Part shown: positions 1-7,965 of the stretch, one piece after another
Position numbering within the stretch: the first letter of the stretch is position 1
Layout: the number at the start of each line of letters is the position of its first letter
Notes under the pieces: model-generated
What the model was told of the DNA's origin: nothing
Database searches by the model: none
What the model saw: only the letters and a program-made list of their open reading frames with translations
Position numbers and translations under genes: made by a program
IMG/VR virus record: IMGVR_UViG_3300036985_001490
Location: 1 to 22,077 of that record
Direction: 5' to 3' (one strand)
DNA length: 22,077 nucleotides
Source of the DNA: a virus

Positions 1-1
1 A

Positions 2-358
2 ATAAGAGCGGCAAAAAGAAAAGAGGATCGGGAAAGGGAAACAATCGGAAAGGAGTTTGATTCATTGGTCAAGAATTTCGCGGAGGTCTTATTCTCTTAC
101 AATTTCGACAAAGAACTTCAGAGTTTTCCAATATTTGAAACTTATTCCGATATTTGGAAAAGTTATTGTCAACACGCTTCCGCGATTTGTCAATTTCAAA
201 TAGTTCAACCGGATCCTCTCGCGTTCTTTAAGTTCGCAATTGATCAACATACGGGAGACGATATCCTCCTCCAAGATGTCAAAAAAAGAAACGGAGAAGT
301 CGAAGATCTCAAAAAAATCGACAACCAACGCGACGGTCCTCAAAAAATCGTCGACTAA
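2..358 (+). CDS. Hypothetical protein, C-terminal part (5' end outside window)
   Basis: The frame is open from base 2 to the TAG stop at 356-358, giving the last 118 residues of a protein that starts before the window. It begins with a charged Arg/Lys/Glu stretch and continues into an aromatic-rich segment (many Phe, Tyr and Trp), which reads like folded protein. I do not recognise a family. Its last 83 bases overlap the start of the small terminase gene in another frame, so its charged C-terminal tail shares DNA with the low-complexity N-terminus of the terminase. The position just before the terminase fits a late-operon or packaging-associated gene, but that is context only. The first in-frame start-like codon (TTG at 65) is not convincing, because the reading frame continues upstream without a stop. 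Confidence 0.5.
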   Translation: MRAAKRKEDRERETIGKEFDSLVKNFAEVLFSYNFDKELQSFPIFETYSDIWKSYCQHASAICQFQIVQPDPLAFFKFAIDQHTGDDILLQDVKKRNGEVEDLKKIDNQRDGPQKIVD

Positions 359-824
359 AAACGACCAACAAGACCGGAGGTCTCTCGCTGACAAGATTCT
401 GATTGAATACGAAGTCGGAGGAGTCACCCTTGAGTCTTGTTGCGGCTTTTATGGAATAACGGCCCGGACGCTTCATAATTGGATCGCGCTCGATTCCGAA
501 ATTTTACAACGTTATAAAAGAGCCAAGGAAAAGGCCTCCACGGCGGGAAGAGAATTGATTCGGGAGAAGGCTCTCGACGGACTTACTCGATTGATTACGG
601 GCTATTTTATTGAAGAAGAGGAGGAGGTCAAAATCAAAGACAAGGCCGGGAATGTGACAAGAACAATAATCACCAAACGAAAGAAATACTTCGCGCCGAA
701 TCCGACCTCCGTGATCTTTGCCTTGAAGAATATCGATCCGACTTCATGGAACGCGGAGTCCGCTCCTATGGAAGATCAGGAACCGCAACTCTTTAAAATT
801 GGCGACAATACAATTTCCTTTTGA
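276..824 (+). CDS. terS: Phage terminase small subunit (TerS)
   Basis: A 182-residue protein expected to recognise the packaging site on concatemeric phage DNA and hand it to the large terminase. Residues 1-35 are a Lys/Ser/Thr-rich, probably disordered tail. Residues about 38-72 form a helix-turn-helix-like unit (core VTLESCCGFYGITARTLHNW) typical of small terminases. The rest is helical and charged, with a Glu run followed by a Lys/Arg patch, as expected for an oligomerising subunit. I chose the ATG at 276; a longer frame exists from a TTG at 240, but the other genes here start with ATG. The stop overlaps the large terminase start (TGATG), implying translational coupling. The assignment rests on the helix-turn-helix and on the position directly before a clear TerL; sequence similarity among TerS proteins is usually weak. 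Confidence 0.75.
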   Translation: MSKKETEKSKISKKSTTNATVLKKSSTKNDQQDRRSLADKILIEYEVGGVTLESCCGFYGITARTLHNWIALDSEILQRYKRAKEKASTAGRELIREKALDGLTRLITGYFIEEEEEVKIKDKAGNVTRTIITKRKKYFAPNPTSVIFALKNIDPTSWNAESAPMEDQEPQLFKIGDNTISF

Positions 825-2101
825 TGATCAAATTCGAGGCTCACCCAAAACAAAAGGAATTCATTGAAAAAGTCTTCTCCGGTTCCTATTCTTATTTATT
901 ATTCGGAGGAGCGGCCGGAGGTGGGAAGTCTTATGTCTCACTTGCTGCGGCGATCCTTTATTGTAAAATTTACCCGGGATCCCGTGGATTCATTGTCCGG
1001 GAAAGTCTTCCGACATTAAAGAGAACGACAATCAAATCCTTTTTCAAACTTTGTCCGCGTCGTTTTATTCGATCTTACAATCAAACGGATCAAGTTGTTC
1101 GGTTCAATAATGGCTCGGAGATTAACTTCATGGCGGAGAACTTCGACGCGGACAAGAACTTGACCCGATTCGACGGGATCGAGGCGAACTTCTTTATTGG
1201 AGAGGAGGCGCAAGAGTTGCAACAAAAGACATTCGAGAAAATGAAACTTCGCGCGGGTCGACATATTATTCCCGGACTCGATGTTCAACCTCGGCCTCTT
1301 ATCTTGTTGACTTGCAATCCTTCGCAAAATTGGACTAAGTCGGTCTTTTATGATCGATATGTTGACGGGAATCTTCCTTCGGAATACTCTTTCACTCCTT
1401 CATTGATGATCGACAATCCCTCTCTTCCTGAATCTTATCTTCAGGGACTTGAAAACATTGATGAGGTCACAAAGGCGATCTTCGTTGAAGGTCGTTGGGA
1501 CGTTCTCGATATTGAGAGACCTTTTGCTTATTCCTTCAAGAGATCGAAGTCGGTTGTCAAAGGCTTGACCATTGAACCGAAGGTTCCCTTGATCCTATCT
1601 TTTGACTTCAACGTTGATCCGATCACTTGCTTGGCGGGTCAATCGTACGGAAACAAGATCAGGATCCTCCACGAATTCCGACTTCGAAATTCCGATATTT
1701 ATAAACTTTGTGAAACGATCCGCGCGAAATTTGGCGATCAAAACTTCATTGTCACCGGTGACGCGTCAGGAGGAAACAGATCCGCGATGACAAAGGGAGC
1801 CTTGAACTTTTATCAAATTATCAAGAACGAACTTGATCTCTCAACAAACGCGTTCAAAGTTCCCTCGGTCAATCCTTCAATCAAGAACTCCCGGGTTCTC
1901 TTGAACTCGCTTCTTGATCGTCACCCTGATTTCTTGATTGACGAATCTTGTACTTTCACAATCTCCGATTTGGAGACGGTCCAAACCGACAACCTCGGCG
2001 ACATTGACAAATCGAAGGACGCGTCAAAGACTCACTTGTTGGACTGCTTGAGATATTATCTTTTCACTTTTCACTCCGATTTCGTTCGTTATTTTCGATA
2101 A
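824..2101 (+). CDS. terL: Phage terminase large subunit (TerL), ATPase and nuclease
   Basis: A 425-residue packaging motor subunit that docks on the portal, pumps DNA with ATP and cuts concatemers. The N-terminal ATPase has a Walker A GGAAGGGKS at residues 28-36, a Walker B-like FFIGEEA around 123-129 and the coupling motif LLTCNPS around 161-167. The C-terminal RNase H-like nuclease shows the three expected acidic positions: D261 in SFDFNVDP, D313 in TGDASGG and D407 in HLLDCLRYY. Length is normal for the family. The start is the ATG at 824, which overlaps the small terminase stop by one base. The gene ends at a TAA immediately before a consensus Bacteroidetes promoter, so the packaging genes are separable from the tail genes at transcription. 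Confidence 0.95.
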   Translation: MIKFEAHPKQKEFIEKVFSGSYSYLLFGGAAGGGKSYVSLAAAILYCKIYPGSRGFIVRESLPTLKRTTIKSFFKLCPRRFIRSYNQTDQVVRFNNGSEINFMAENFDADKNLTRFDGIEANFFIGEEAQELQQKTFEKMKLRAGRHIIPGLDVQPRPLILLTCNPSQNWTKSVFYDRYVDGNLPSEYSFTPSLMIDNPSLPESYLQGLENIDEVTKAIFVEGRWDVLDIERPFAYSFKRSKSVVKGLTIEPKVPLILSFDFNVDPITCLAGQSYGNKIRILHEFRLRNSDIYKLCETIRAKFGDQNFIVTGDASGGNRSAMTKGALNFYQIIKNELDLSTNAFKVPSVNPSIKNSRVLLNSLLDRHPDFLIDESCTFTISDLETVQTDNLGDIDKSKDASKTHLLDCLRYYLFTFHSDFVRYFR

Positions 2102-2109
2102 CAAAAGAG

Positions 2110-2117
2110 TATATTTG
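2110..2117 (+). promoter_or_regulatory. Bacteroidetes-type -7 promoter element (TATATTTG)
   Basis: TATATTTG matches the TAnnTTTG consensus of the primary sigma factor of Bacteroidetes. It lies in the 37-base gap between the large terminase stop and the tail chaperone ATG at 2139, which would give a leader of roughly 15 bases. A weak TTCG about 21 bases upstream may stand for the -33 element. The same octamer occurs before the capsid and lysis blocks. It probably drives the tail operon. Confidence 0.6.
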
Positions 2118-2138
2118 TCGATACTAAAGACGAAAATC

Positions 2139-2720
2139 ATGTTCCAATTATTTAAGAAGAAGAAGGAAACAATCTCCAATCCTCCACAAAAGACGCGTTC
2201 GGTTGCGATGTCTCAAGTCTATATTGACAAATTCGGGAATCGTTGGTTCGAATATTCCAACCCGTTGGATCTCCCGGCAAAGAGAGCGATCTCGGCGGAG
2301 GTGGCGACGCGTTTCGCGGACCTAAATTTGACAAGATCCGTCTTTCTTTTCCTTGTTGGTGAGATGAAGAAGGCCGCGAACAAAGGAGATATTGTTGAAC
2401 TTTTCCGGATCCTTGGCGAAATGGAATTCCGGACGGGATTCCTTGGAGAAGAGGAGACCTTGATCGAACTCGCTCTTTGTTATTATGTTCTCGAGGACGA
2501 GGACGAGACTTCTATTGATTCGCTTTCTCGACAAAAGAAGATTGATATTTTTAAAACGGACGAGGACGCTCGGGCTTTTTTTTTGCGCGGAGCCTTCAGT
2601 CACACGATCAAATATTCGGATATGTCCGAAGAAGATATCCTCGAATATTTGAAAATGAACGTCCCGGAAAAAGAAAGGCTCGACCGACTTACTCGGGGGA
2701 CGATCTCTCCAATTATATAG
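2139..2720 (+). CDS. Tail assembly chaperone, G-like
   Basis: A 193-residue protein immediately upstream of the tape measure, the position of the tail assembly chaperone G in siphoviruses. The N-terminus is Lys-rich; the middle has a conserved-looking segment (FGNRWFEYSNPLDLPAKRA) and then an alpha-helical acidic body with little low complexity. The assignment rests on position and on an open -1 frame that continues past its stop to just before the tape-measure ATG, the hallmark of G/GT chaperone pairs. I start it at the ATG at 2139, 22 bases after a promoter box. It contains two possible slip sites: a nine-T run at 2576-2584 and a five-G run at 2695-2699. Chaperones of this type coat the tape measure during tail tube growth and are absent from the finished virion. 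Direct sequence recognition is weak. Confidence 0.6.
   Translation: MFQLFKKKKETISNPPQKTRSVAMSQVYIDKFGNRWFEYSNPLDLPAKRAISAEVATRFADLNLTRSVFLFLVGEMKKAANKGDIVELFRILGEMEFRTGFLGEEETLIELALCYYVLEDEDETSIDSLSRQKKIDIFKTDEDARAFFLRGAFSHTIKYSDMSEEDILEYLKMNVPEKERLDRLTRGTISPII
2695..2699 (+). other. Candidate -1 ribosomal frameshift site (five-G run)
   Basis: In the chaperone frame the ribosome reads CGG-GGG-ACG. A peptidyl-tRNA on the GGG at 2697-2699 can slip back one base onto the GGG at 2696-2698 with perfect pairing. Translation then enters the frame that stays open to 2923. The join reads LTRG followed by DDLSNYIDEINY, a natural protein sequence. No strong downstream stem or pseudoknot is obvious, so this site is inferred from reading-frame logic. 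Confidence 0.4.
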
Positions 2721-2923
2721 ACGAAATAAATTATTTGAATCAATTGATTTGTGATTCAAAACCTTCCGAAGTCAAGGCCTTGGAGTCGTTGTCCGTTGAA
2801 GAATACTATCAAACGATCAACACTTGGTTGAAAATTATTGACGAGAAGAACAAATCCGCCGAGAATTCACGATCTTCGGACTCGGATCAAGGAGGAGTCT
2901 CGAAAAAGAGGCTTTCTTCTTAA
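2699..2923 (+). CDS. T-like extension of the tail chaperone, reached by -1 frameshift
   Basis: This frame carries 74 residues from 2699 to a stop at 2921-2923, starting DDLSNYIDEINYLNQL and ending in a Ser/Lys-rich tail. It contains no ATG at all; the only start-like codons are TTGs such as that at 2735. It lies in the -1 frame relative to the G-like gene and stays open through the last part of that gene. A frameshift at the G run would give a fusion of about 261 residues, matching the GT chaperone architecture in lambda and many siphoviruses. The tape-measure ATG follows 12 bases after its stop. Independent translation as a 62-residue protein from TTG at 2735 is the alternative. Confidence 0.5.
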   Translation, partial: DDLSNYIDEINYLNQLICDSKPSEVKALESLSVEEYYQTINTWLKIIDEKNKSAENSRSSDSDQGGVSKKRLSS

Positions 2924-2935
2924 AACTTTCAAATC

Positions 2936-5900
2936 ATGGCGGTTAAGAATATAATCTTCAAAATCGAGGCGGACGTTGCTTCTCTCAAAAGAGAACTTGC
3001 CGGGGTCAATACTTCGGTTGACAATACAGAAAAAAAAGTGACTTCTCTCGGAAAGGCTTTCTCTTTAGCGGGAGCGGCCTTCGGAGGAATCGCGATCGGA
3101 TCTCAATTCGCTGAATTGGCGAAGCAATCGATCAACGCGGCCGCGGCCTTTGAAACTCTTGAGATCTCTTTTTCTACTTTCTTAGGCTCGGCCGAAGAAG
3201 GGGCGCGGGTCCTCAAAGAATTAGAACAATTCTCTTTGAAAACTCCTTTCACTCCGGCGCAAGTCCAAGAGGCCGGAAAGGCGCTTCTTGCTTTTGGAGA
3301 ACCCGTTGAGAAGTTGACCGCTACTTTGAAAAATATCGGAGACATTTCGGCGGGAACCGGAAAGAATTTCAATGAGTTGGCCATAATTTACGGAAAGGCT
3401 CGAACTCAAGGGACTCTCTACGCGGAAGACATTAATCAATTGACCGAGGCCGGGATTCCGATCATTGACACTCTCGCGGAGTCTTTGGGAACTTCGGCCG
3501 GGAATATCAAGAAACTCGCTTCGGAAGGAAAGATCGGATTCTCGGATTTGGAAAAAGGATTCCGAACTCTTACTTCTTCAGGAGGTCAATTCGAAGGATT
3601 GACGGAAAAGTTGGCTCAATCTACGGCCGGAAGACTCTCAACTTTACAAGGTAACGCGGAAGCGATTCGCCGGTCTTTTGGTGAGAGCCTTCTTCCGGTC
3701 TTTGAAGTCCTGATCAATACGGCGACGCAAGTCCTTTCCTTCTTTGGGAACTTCAACTCAATACTTGAAGCAAATCGAGCGGCCTTCGCTGCGGTTGGAG
3801 CGGCAATCGCTTTGTCGGTTGGTGCGATGACAAGAGACATTCAACTCAAAGTCTTATCCAACGCGGTGACTCTTGCTTTGGCTATCAAGGAACGCGCTCT
3901 CGCGGTGGCGACAAACATAAAAACAACCGCAACAAGGATCGCGACAACGGCTTCGCAAGGAGCGACATTCGCGACTCGAGTTCAAACGGTGGCGACGGAA
4001 GTCGCAACAATTGCGACAAAAGGATTCAACGCGGCGATCAAGGCGAACCCGCTCGGGATCCTGATCACTCTTTTGACAACTGCGGCGATCTTATTTGTTG
4101 ACTTCGCGGACGCGGCGGACGCGTCGGCGACTCAAGTTGAAAGATTCGCGGACGGGGCGAAGGCCTTCGGAGAGTTTGAACAATCCTTCAAGAAGAACTT
4201 GAACGAAGAAAAGGCGGCTCTTGCTGCGAACGTCGAACAAATCAAAAAGTCGAACGCGGGATCTCAAGAAAGGGCCGTCCTGATCAAGAAACTCAATGAT
4301 CAATTCGGAACAACGCTCACCAATTTAACGGACGAGAAGAAATTCGTTGCGGCGCTTGAAGTGGCCTATCTTTCCGCGACGGAAGCAATCAAGAAGAAGG
4401 CTCTTGCTTCGGCGGGAGAGGAGGCCTTGACAAACCTATACAAAGAACAAATTCGACTCACCGAGATTCTCAACGCAAACCTCGAAGAGAAGAAAAAGAT
4501 CTCCGATTCGGTGAACGCTCAATTTGCAACTTCCGACGTTGCGGTTGACAAGATTATCGAATCAAGGACCGGAATTCAAACGGCTCAAATCAATAATTCC
4601 AAAAAGGAACTCGCTCTTGTCAATTCGGCGATCGATAAGATCTCAAAAAGAACGGCCGAAGCGATCGGAGGACCAACCGATCCGATCAACATTCCGGTTT
4701 CGGTTGAATTGATCAACTCCCGGGCTAAATTGGCGGCCGACTTGGAGAAAGAACTTCGCGGACTCAAGATTGATCTTTCACAACAAGGACCTTCTTTTGT
4801 CGATCCTAAAAACGTGGAGGAAGCAAAGAAACAAGCGAAGGATCTCGCGGACGTTGATCGCGCAAGAGTGGACGAGGAGATCAACAATCGAATCAAAGAG
4901 TTTAAAAATAACGAAACCTATACTTCAGCGACGGCGAAACTTTTGGACGATATCAAAAAGAAGAAACTCGAAATCATTGCAAACCAAGAGGCGAATCAAC
5001 TTCAGATTATTGATATCAACGCGGCGGAAAGAGACTCCAAGGCCTTGAGGTCAATTGAAGAGACAAGTTTTGAAGAGAAGATCTTTCTTGCGGAAGAATC
5101 CAACAAAAGACTCGAGGAACTTCAACAAGAATCACTTGACAAGTTATCCAAGGCGACAAAGGCCAAAGACAAAGAAACAATTCAATCCGAGATCAACGCG
5201 CGACTTGATTTGATTCGTCAGGGATTAGAGAAAGAAAGACAACTTCGGGAGGCGGCGATCATTGCTCAAAGAAACGCGGATCTCGGGAATGTGAAACTCT
5301 CCGAAAAAGAAAAGGCGGCGATCACGGCGAAATCAAACCTTGAGATCCTGAAGTTGAATCAAAACTATTTGGATAAAAAAACGGCGGCCGGAAAAGAGGC
5401 CGGAGCAAAAACAACCGAAGACGACCTCAAAGTTCAACAAGAGATTACTCAAGGAATAATCAATTTGACGAAGGAGTCTTTGAGCGCTTTGAAAGAAATT
5501 TCGGCCGCTCGAATTCAAGAGGCGGATCTTGCAATCTCCAACCAACAAAAGAGAGTTGAACGCGCCGCGAAACTTGCGGAAAATGGAAACGTCGCAATCC
5601 TCGAATCGGAACAAGAAAAACTTGACAACTTGGTCCGCGCTCGTCAACAATATGTCCGACAACAACAAGTCCTCGGCCTTATTGAAATGACAACCAACTC
5701 CGCAATCGCAATCTCAAAGGCTGCGGCGGAAGGTGGCGCGGCGGCTCCTTTCACAATTGCGGCGACATTGATCGCTCTTGCGGCGGGATTTGTCGCGGCA
5801 AAGGCTCAAGCACAAGCGGCGGGAGGATTTGAAAAGGGCGGTTATACCGGCGACGGTGCAAGAAGAGAACCGGCCGGAATCGTTCACAAAGGGGAATTTG

Positions 5901-6160
5901 TATTCACTCAAGAAAAGACAAGGAGGTTTCGATCAGTATTTGAAGACATTCACAAAGGAAGAGATCCTTTCGTCGCTCGAGGAGTTGGGGAGAAGATTAT
6001 CTTTGTAAACAACTCGGGTCTTGACGGAAAACTTGACAAGATCGAACGCGCAATTCGTGAACAACAAGGTCTCAACCTTTCGATTTCGGAAAAGGGTATT
6101 CACGGCCTTGTCTCCTCTTACCAATTTAAAGAATCAAGAATCAAAAAAGGAGCAAGATGA
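2936..6160 (+). CDS. Tail tape-measure protein
   Basis: A 1074-residue tape measure, the protein that sets tail length and is ejected with the DNA. After a short coiled start (residues 1-40) comes the tape-measure core (about 65-255; landmarks SFSTFLGSAEEG and FTPAQVQEAGKALLAFG). Hydrophobic segments lie around 280-300, 371-390 and 914-962. Residues about 410-900 are dominated by Lys/Glu/Gln/Ala-rich coiled coil. The C-terminus has GGYTGDG and VHKGEFVF (about 968-990), a combination I associate with tape measures of Bacteroidetes phages. At about 0.15 nm per residue the tail would be roughly 160 nm, which fits a siphovirus. It follows the G/GT chaperones by 12 bases and its stop overlaps the next ATG. 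A virion peptidase or lysozyme domain is not apparent in it. Confidence 0.93.
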   Translation: MAVKNIIFKIEADVASLKRELAGVNTSVDNTEKKVTSLGKAFSLAGAAFGGIAIGSQFAELAKQSINAAAAFETLEISFSTFLGSAEEGARVLKELEQFSLKTPFTPAQVQEAGKALLAFGEPVEKLTATLKNIGDISAGTGKNFNELAIIYGKARTQGTLYAEDINQLTEAGIPIIDTLAESLGTSAGNIKKLASEGKIGFSDLEKGFRTLTSSGGQFEGLTEKLAQSTAGRLSTLQGNAEAIRRSFGESLLPVFEVLINTATQVLSFFGNFNSILEANRAAFAAVGAAIALSVGAMTRDIQLKVLSNAVTLALAIKERALAVATNIKTTATRIATTASQGATFATRVQTVATEVATIATKGFNAAIKANPLGILITLLTTAAILFVDFADAADASATQVERFADGAKAFGEFEQSFKKNLNEEKAALAANVEQIKKSNAGSQERAVLIKKLNDQFGTTLTNLTDEKKFVAALEVAYLSATEAIKKKALASAGEEALTNLYKEQIRLTEILNANLEEKKKISDSVNAQFATSDVAVDKIIESRTGIQTAQINNSKKELALVNSAIDKISKRTAEAIGGPTDPINIPVSVELINSRAKLAADLEKELRGLKIDLSQQGPSFVDPKNVEEAKKQAKDLADVDRARVDEEINNRIKEFKNNETYTSATAKLLDDIKKKKLEIIANQEANQLQIIDINAAERDSKALRSIEETSFEEKIFLAEESNKRLEELQQESLDKLSKATKAKDKETIQSEINARLDLIRQGLEKERQLREAAIIAQRNADLGNVKLSEKEKAAITAKSNLEILKLNQNYLDKKTAAGKEAGAKTTEDDLKVQQEITQGIINLTKESLSALKEISAARIQEADLAISNQQKRVERAAKLAENGNVAILESEQEKLDNLVRARQQYVRQQQVLGLIEMTTNSAIAISKAAAEGGAAAPFTIAATLIALAAGFVAAKAQAQAAGGFEKGGYTGDGARREPAGIVHKGEFVFTQEKTRRFRSVFEDIHKGRDPFVARGVGEKIIFVNNSGLDGKLDKIERAIREQQGLNLSISEKGIHGLVSSYQFKESRIKKGAR

Positions 6161-7944
6161 TAAGCAACTTAAAAATCGAACTCAACGGAGTTCTCGTTCG
6201 CGGAAGAATTGAAGGAGTTGATTCTTTTCTTATTACATTACGAGAAAAAGACGAAGATCGATTCTTGTCAAAATCGTTCTCCTCGGAGTTGACTTTTTAC
6301 GATGACGGTTTCGACATTCTCGCTCCTATCATATTAAACAACTCAAACGGATTCGCCAACAAGGTGACGGTCAAAATTTATGACGATTGTTGTTCGGATC
6401 CGGTCTTCACGGGATTGATTCTTGGAGATTCAATTGATTGGTGCGAACCGGGTTGTTCAATTACTGCGAACATAATTGAAGAAAACGACGCGTTCAATTG
6501 CTTCCGATCAACTTTGATCGCTGACAACTTTGACGGATTTCTTTCGCGCGACTTCGTTCCTTTGCGATATTGTATCGAGTCGCGTCCTCAATTTATGCAA
6601 GTTGTTTTAATTTGGTTAGCCTATTTGTTGAATCAAATCTTTTACCTGATTTTGATTCCTTGGGTGATCGCGATCTTTTTCCTTTTGGGGATTGTCAACA
6701 TTCTTTGCAATATCGTTGTTGTGATTTGTCGATTCAAGTTGAGATTCAAGATTCTTCGTTGGACGGTTCAAATTGGTCCGATTTGTTCTCCTCCTGATTG
6801 TTCGGGAGCCTTCACGAATCCGCTCACTCTTATCGGATTAGTGACCGACCTCTTCAAAGAGATCAACGAAGAATTGATTCCTTGCGGAAGATATCACCCT
6901 TCGCCATACGTTCGCGACTACGTGAACAATGTTTGTAAAAAATGCGGATTAACCTTTCAATCTTCGATCCTCAACAATCCCTCGTCTCCTTATTTTAATA
7001 CGTTGCTTGTTTCCGCTCAAGTGGATCGCGGAAGGAAAAAGTCTTCCTCAAACTTCCGTCTTATCGAAAACAATATTCCGGTTGAAACTTTGGAGAGTCT
7101 TATTGAGGAATATTTGATCCCGTTATTCAATGCGGATTATTCAATCAATTCGGGAATCCTGATCTTTGAAAGAAGGGATTTCTTTCAATTGTCTTCGACG
7201 TGGATTGATACGGAAGACCTTCTCAACAAAGGATTGATCTTAGAAGACAAGGTTTGTTTTTCTTGGATTGAAAAAGAACGTTATTCCTTTGGGCAATTCG
7301 AATATCAATCCGACGCTCAAGATTATATCGGGAACGAGGCCAAAAGTAGGTGGAACGATATTGTTGAATGGAACATTCCGTTCTCAACAACTCAAAAAGG
7401 AGTCTTTCGTCTTCCTCTTCCGGTTTCTCCGGCTCGTTTTCGTCAAGACGGGATTGATGCGGATCTCTTTTCTCGATTCGAGTCGGCTCTTGGTGGGGTT
7501 GTCAATGTGATCTTCTTTGGAGCCTTCTCAAGTTATAATCGCGCGATGTTGATCAATCAACATACTTTCTTCAATTATAAATTTCTGATTCACAATCCCG
7601 ATTCCGGAACGAATGGATATATTCAAAACTTTTATTCCGATTCCTTTTGTGGAGGAAATCCCGGACCGGTTCCGGAGGAGCGATATAATTATCCTTTTTG
7701 GTTCGATGAAGGATATCAAAACAACCTTTATTCAAATTTCTACGCGATTGAAGATCCTCGTCTTCCCGGATCTTCAAATTTCAATTTCTCCTTTACGTTC
7801 TTATTCGACTGCGACAATCTTCGGACAATCGCCTTCGATAAGGCGGTGAGACTTAATCGAGGAGGTCTTTCAATTTCAGGAAAGATTCAAGAGTTGGAAA
7901 TCGACTTCAACGCGCGAACAATGAAAGTCTCGGGAATTTGTTAA
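6157..7944 (+). CDS. Tail-tip/distal tail structural protein with internal membrane-like segment
   Basis: A 595-residue protein directly after the tape measure, where the distal tail or tip hub normally lies. The N-terminal third is beta-rich (SSELTFYDDGFDIL, then VKIYDDCCSDPVFTGLILGDSIDWCEPGC), resembling N-terminal regions I recall from Bacteroidetes phage tail proteins. Residues 147-191 are very hydrophobic, with a central proline (P168) and few polar breaks, enough for two membrane helices. They are followed by a basic patch (RFKLRFKILRW). A CKKC pair sits at 260-263. The C-terminal half is aromatic-rich and probably beta-structured. The ATG at 6157 overlaps the tape-measure stop and has a GGAG six bases upstream, one of the few good Shine-Dalgarno sites here. 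The exact role (Dit, Tal or other hub) is not resolvable by eye. Confidence 0.6.
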   Translation: MISNLKIELNGVLVRGRIEGVDSFLITLREKDEDRFLSKSFSSELTFYDDGFDILAPIILNNSNGFANKVTVKIYDDCCSDPVFTGLILGDSIDWCEPGCSITANIIEENDAFNCFRSTLIADNFDGFLSRDFVPLRYCIESRPQFMQVVLIWLAYLLNQIFYLILIPWVIAIFFLLGIVNILCNIVVVICRFKLRFKILRWTVQIGPICSPPDCSGAFTNPLTLIGLVTDLFKEINEELIPCGRYHPSPYVRDYVNNVCKKCGLTFQSSILNNPSSPYFNTLLVSAQVDRGRKKSSSNFRLIENNIPVETLESLIEEYLIPLFNADYSINSGILIFERRDFFQLSSTWIDTEDLLNKGLILEDKVCFSWIEKERYSFGQFEYQSDAQDYIGNEAKSRWNDIVEWNIPFSTTQKGVFRLPLPVSPARFRQDGIDADLFSRFESALGGVVNVIFFGAFSSYNRAMLINQHTFFNYKFLIHNPDSGTNGYIQNFYSDSFCGGNPGPVPEERYNYPFWFDEGYQNNLYSNFYAIEDPRLPGSSNFNFSFTFLFDCDNLRTIAFDKAVRLNRGGLSISGKIQELEIDFNARTMKVSGIC

Positions 7945-7965
7945 ATTAATTGATATTTTTACACT

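Noticed and set aside
89-427. Open frames on the minus strand, here and in several other places (for example 4585-4896, 12510-12758, 20254-20595)
   Set aside because: All lie opposite clear + strand genes, have biased compositions (Ser/Arg/Phe-rich) and lack motifs; they are shadows of the coding frames.
2323-2330. TAAATTTG, a further match to the TAnnTTTG promoter consensus
   Set aside because: It lies inside the chaperone coding region with no gene start nearby; a degenerate six-position consensus is expected by chance in A/T-rich DNA.
7945-7965. TATTTTTA before the 950-residue gene as a promoter
   Set aside because: It lacks the TTTG end of the Bacteroidetes -7 consensus; read-through from upstream is sufficient.
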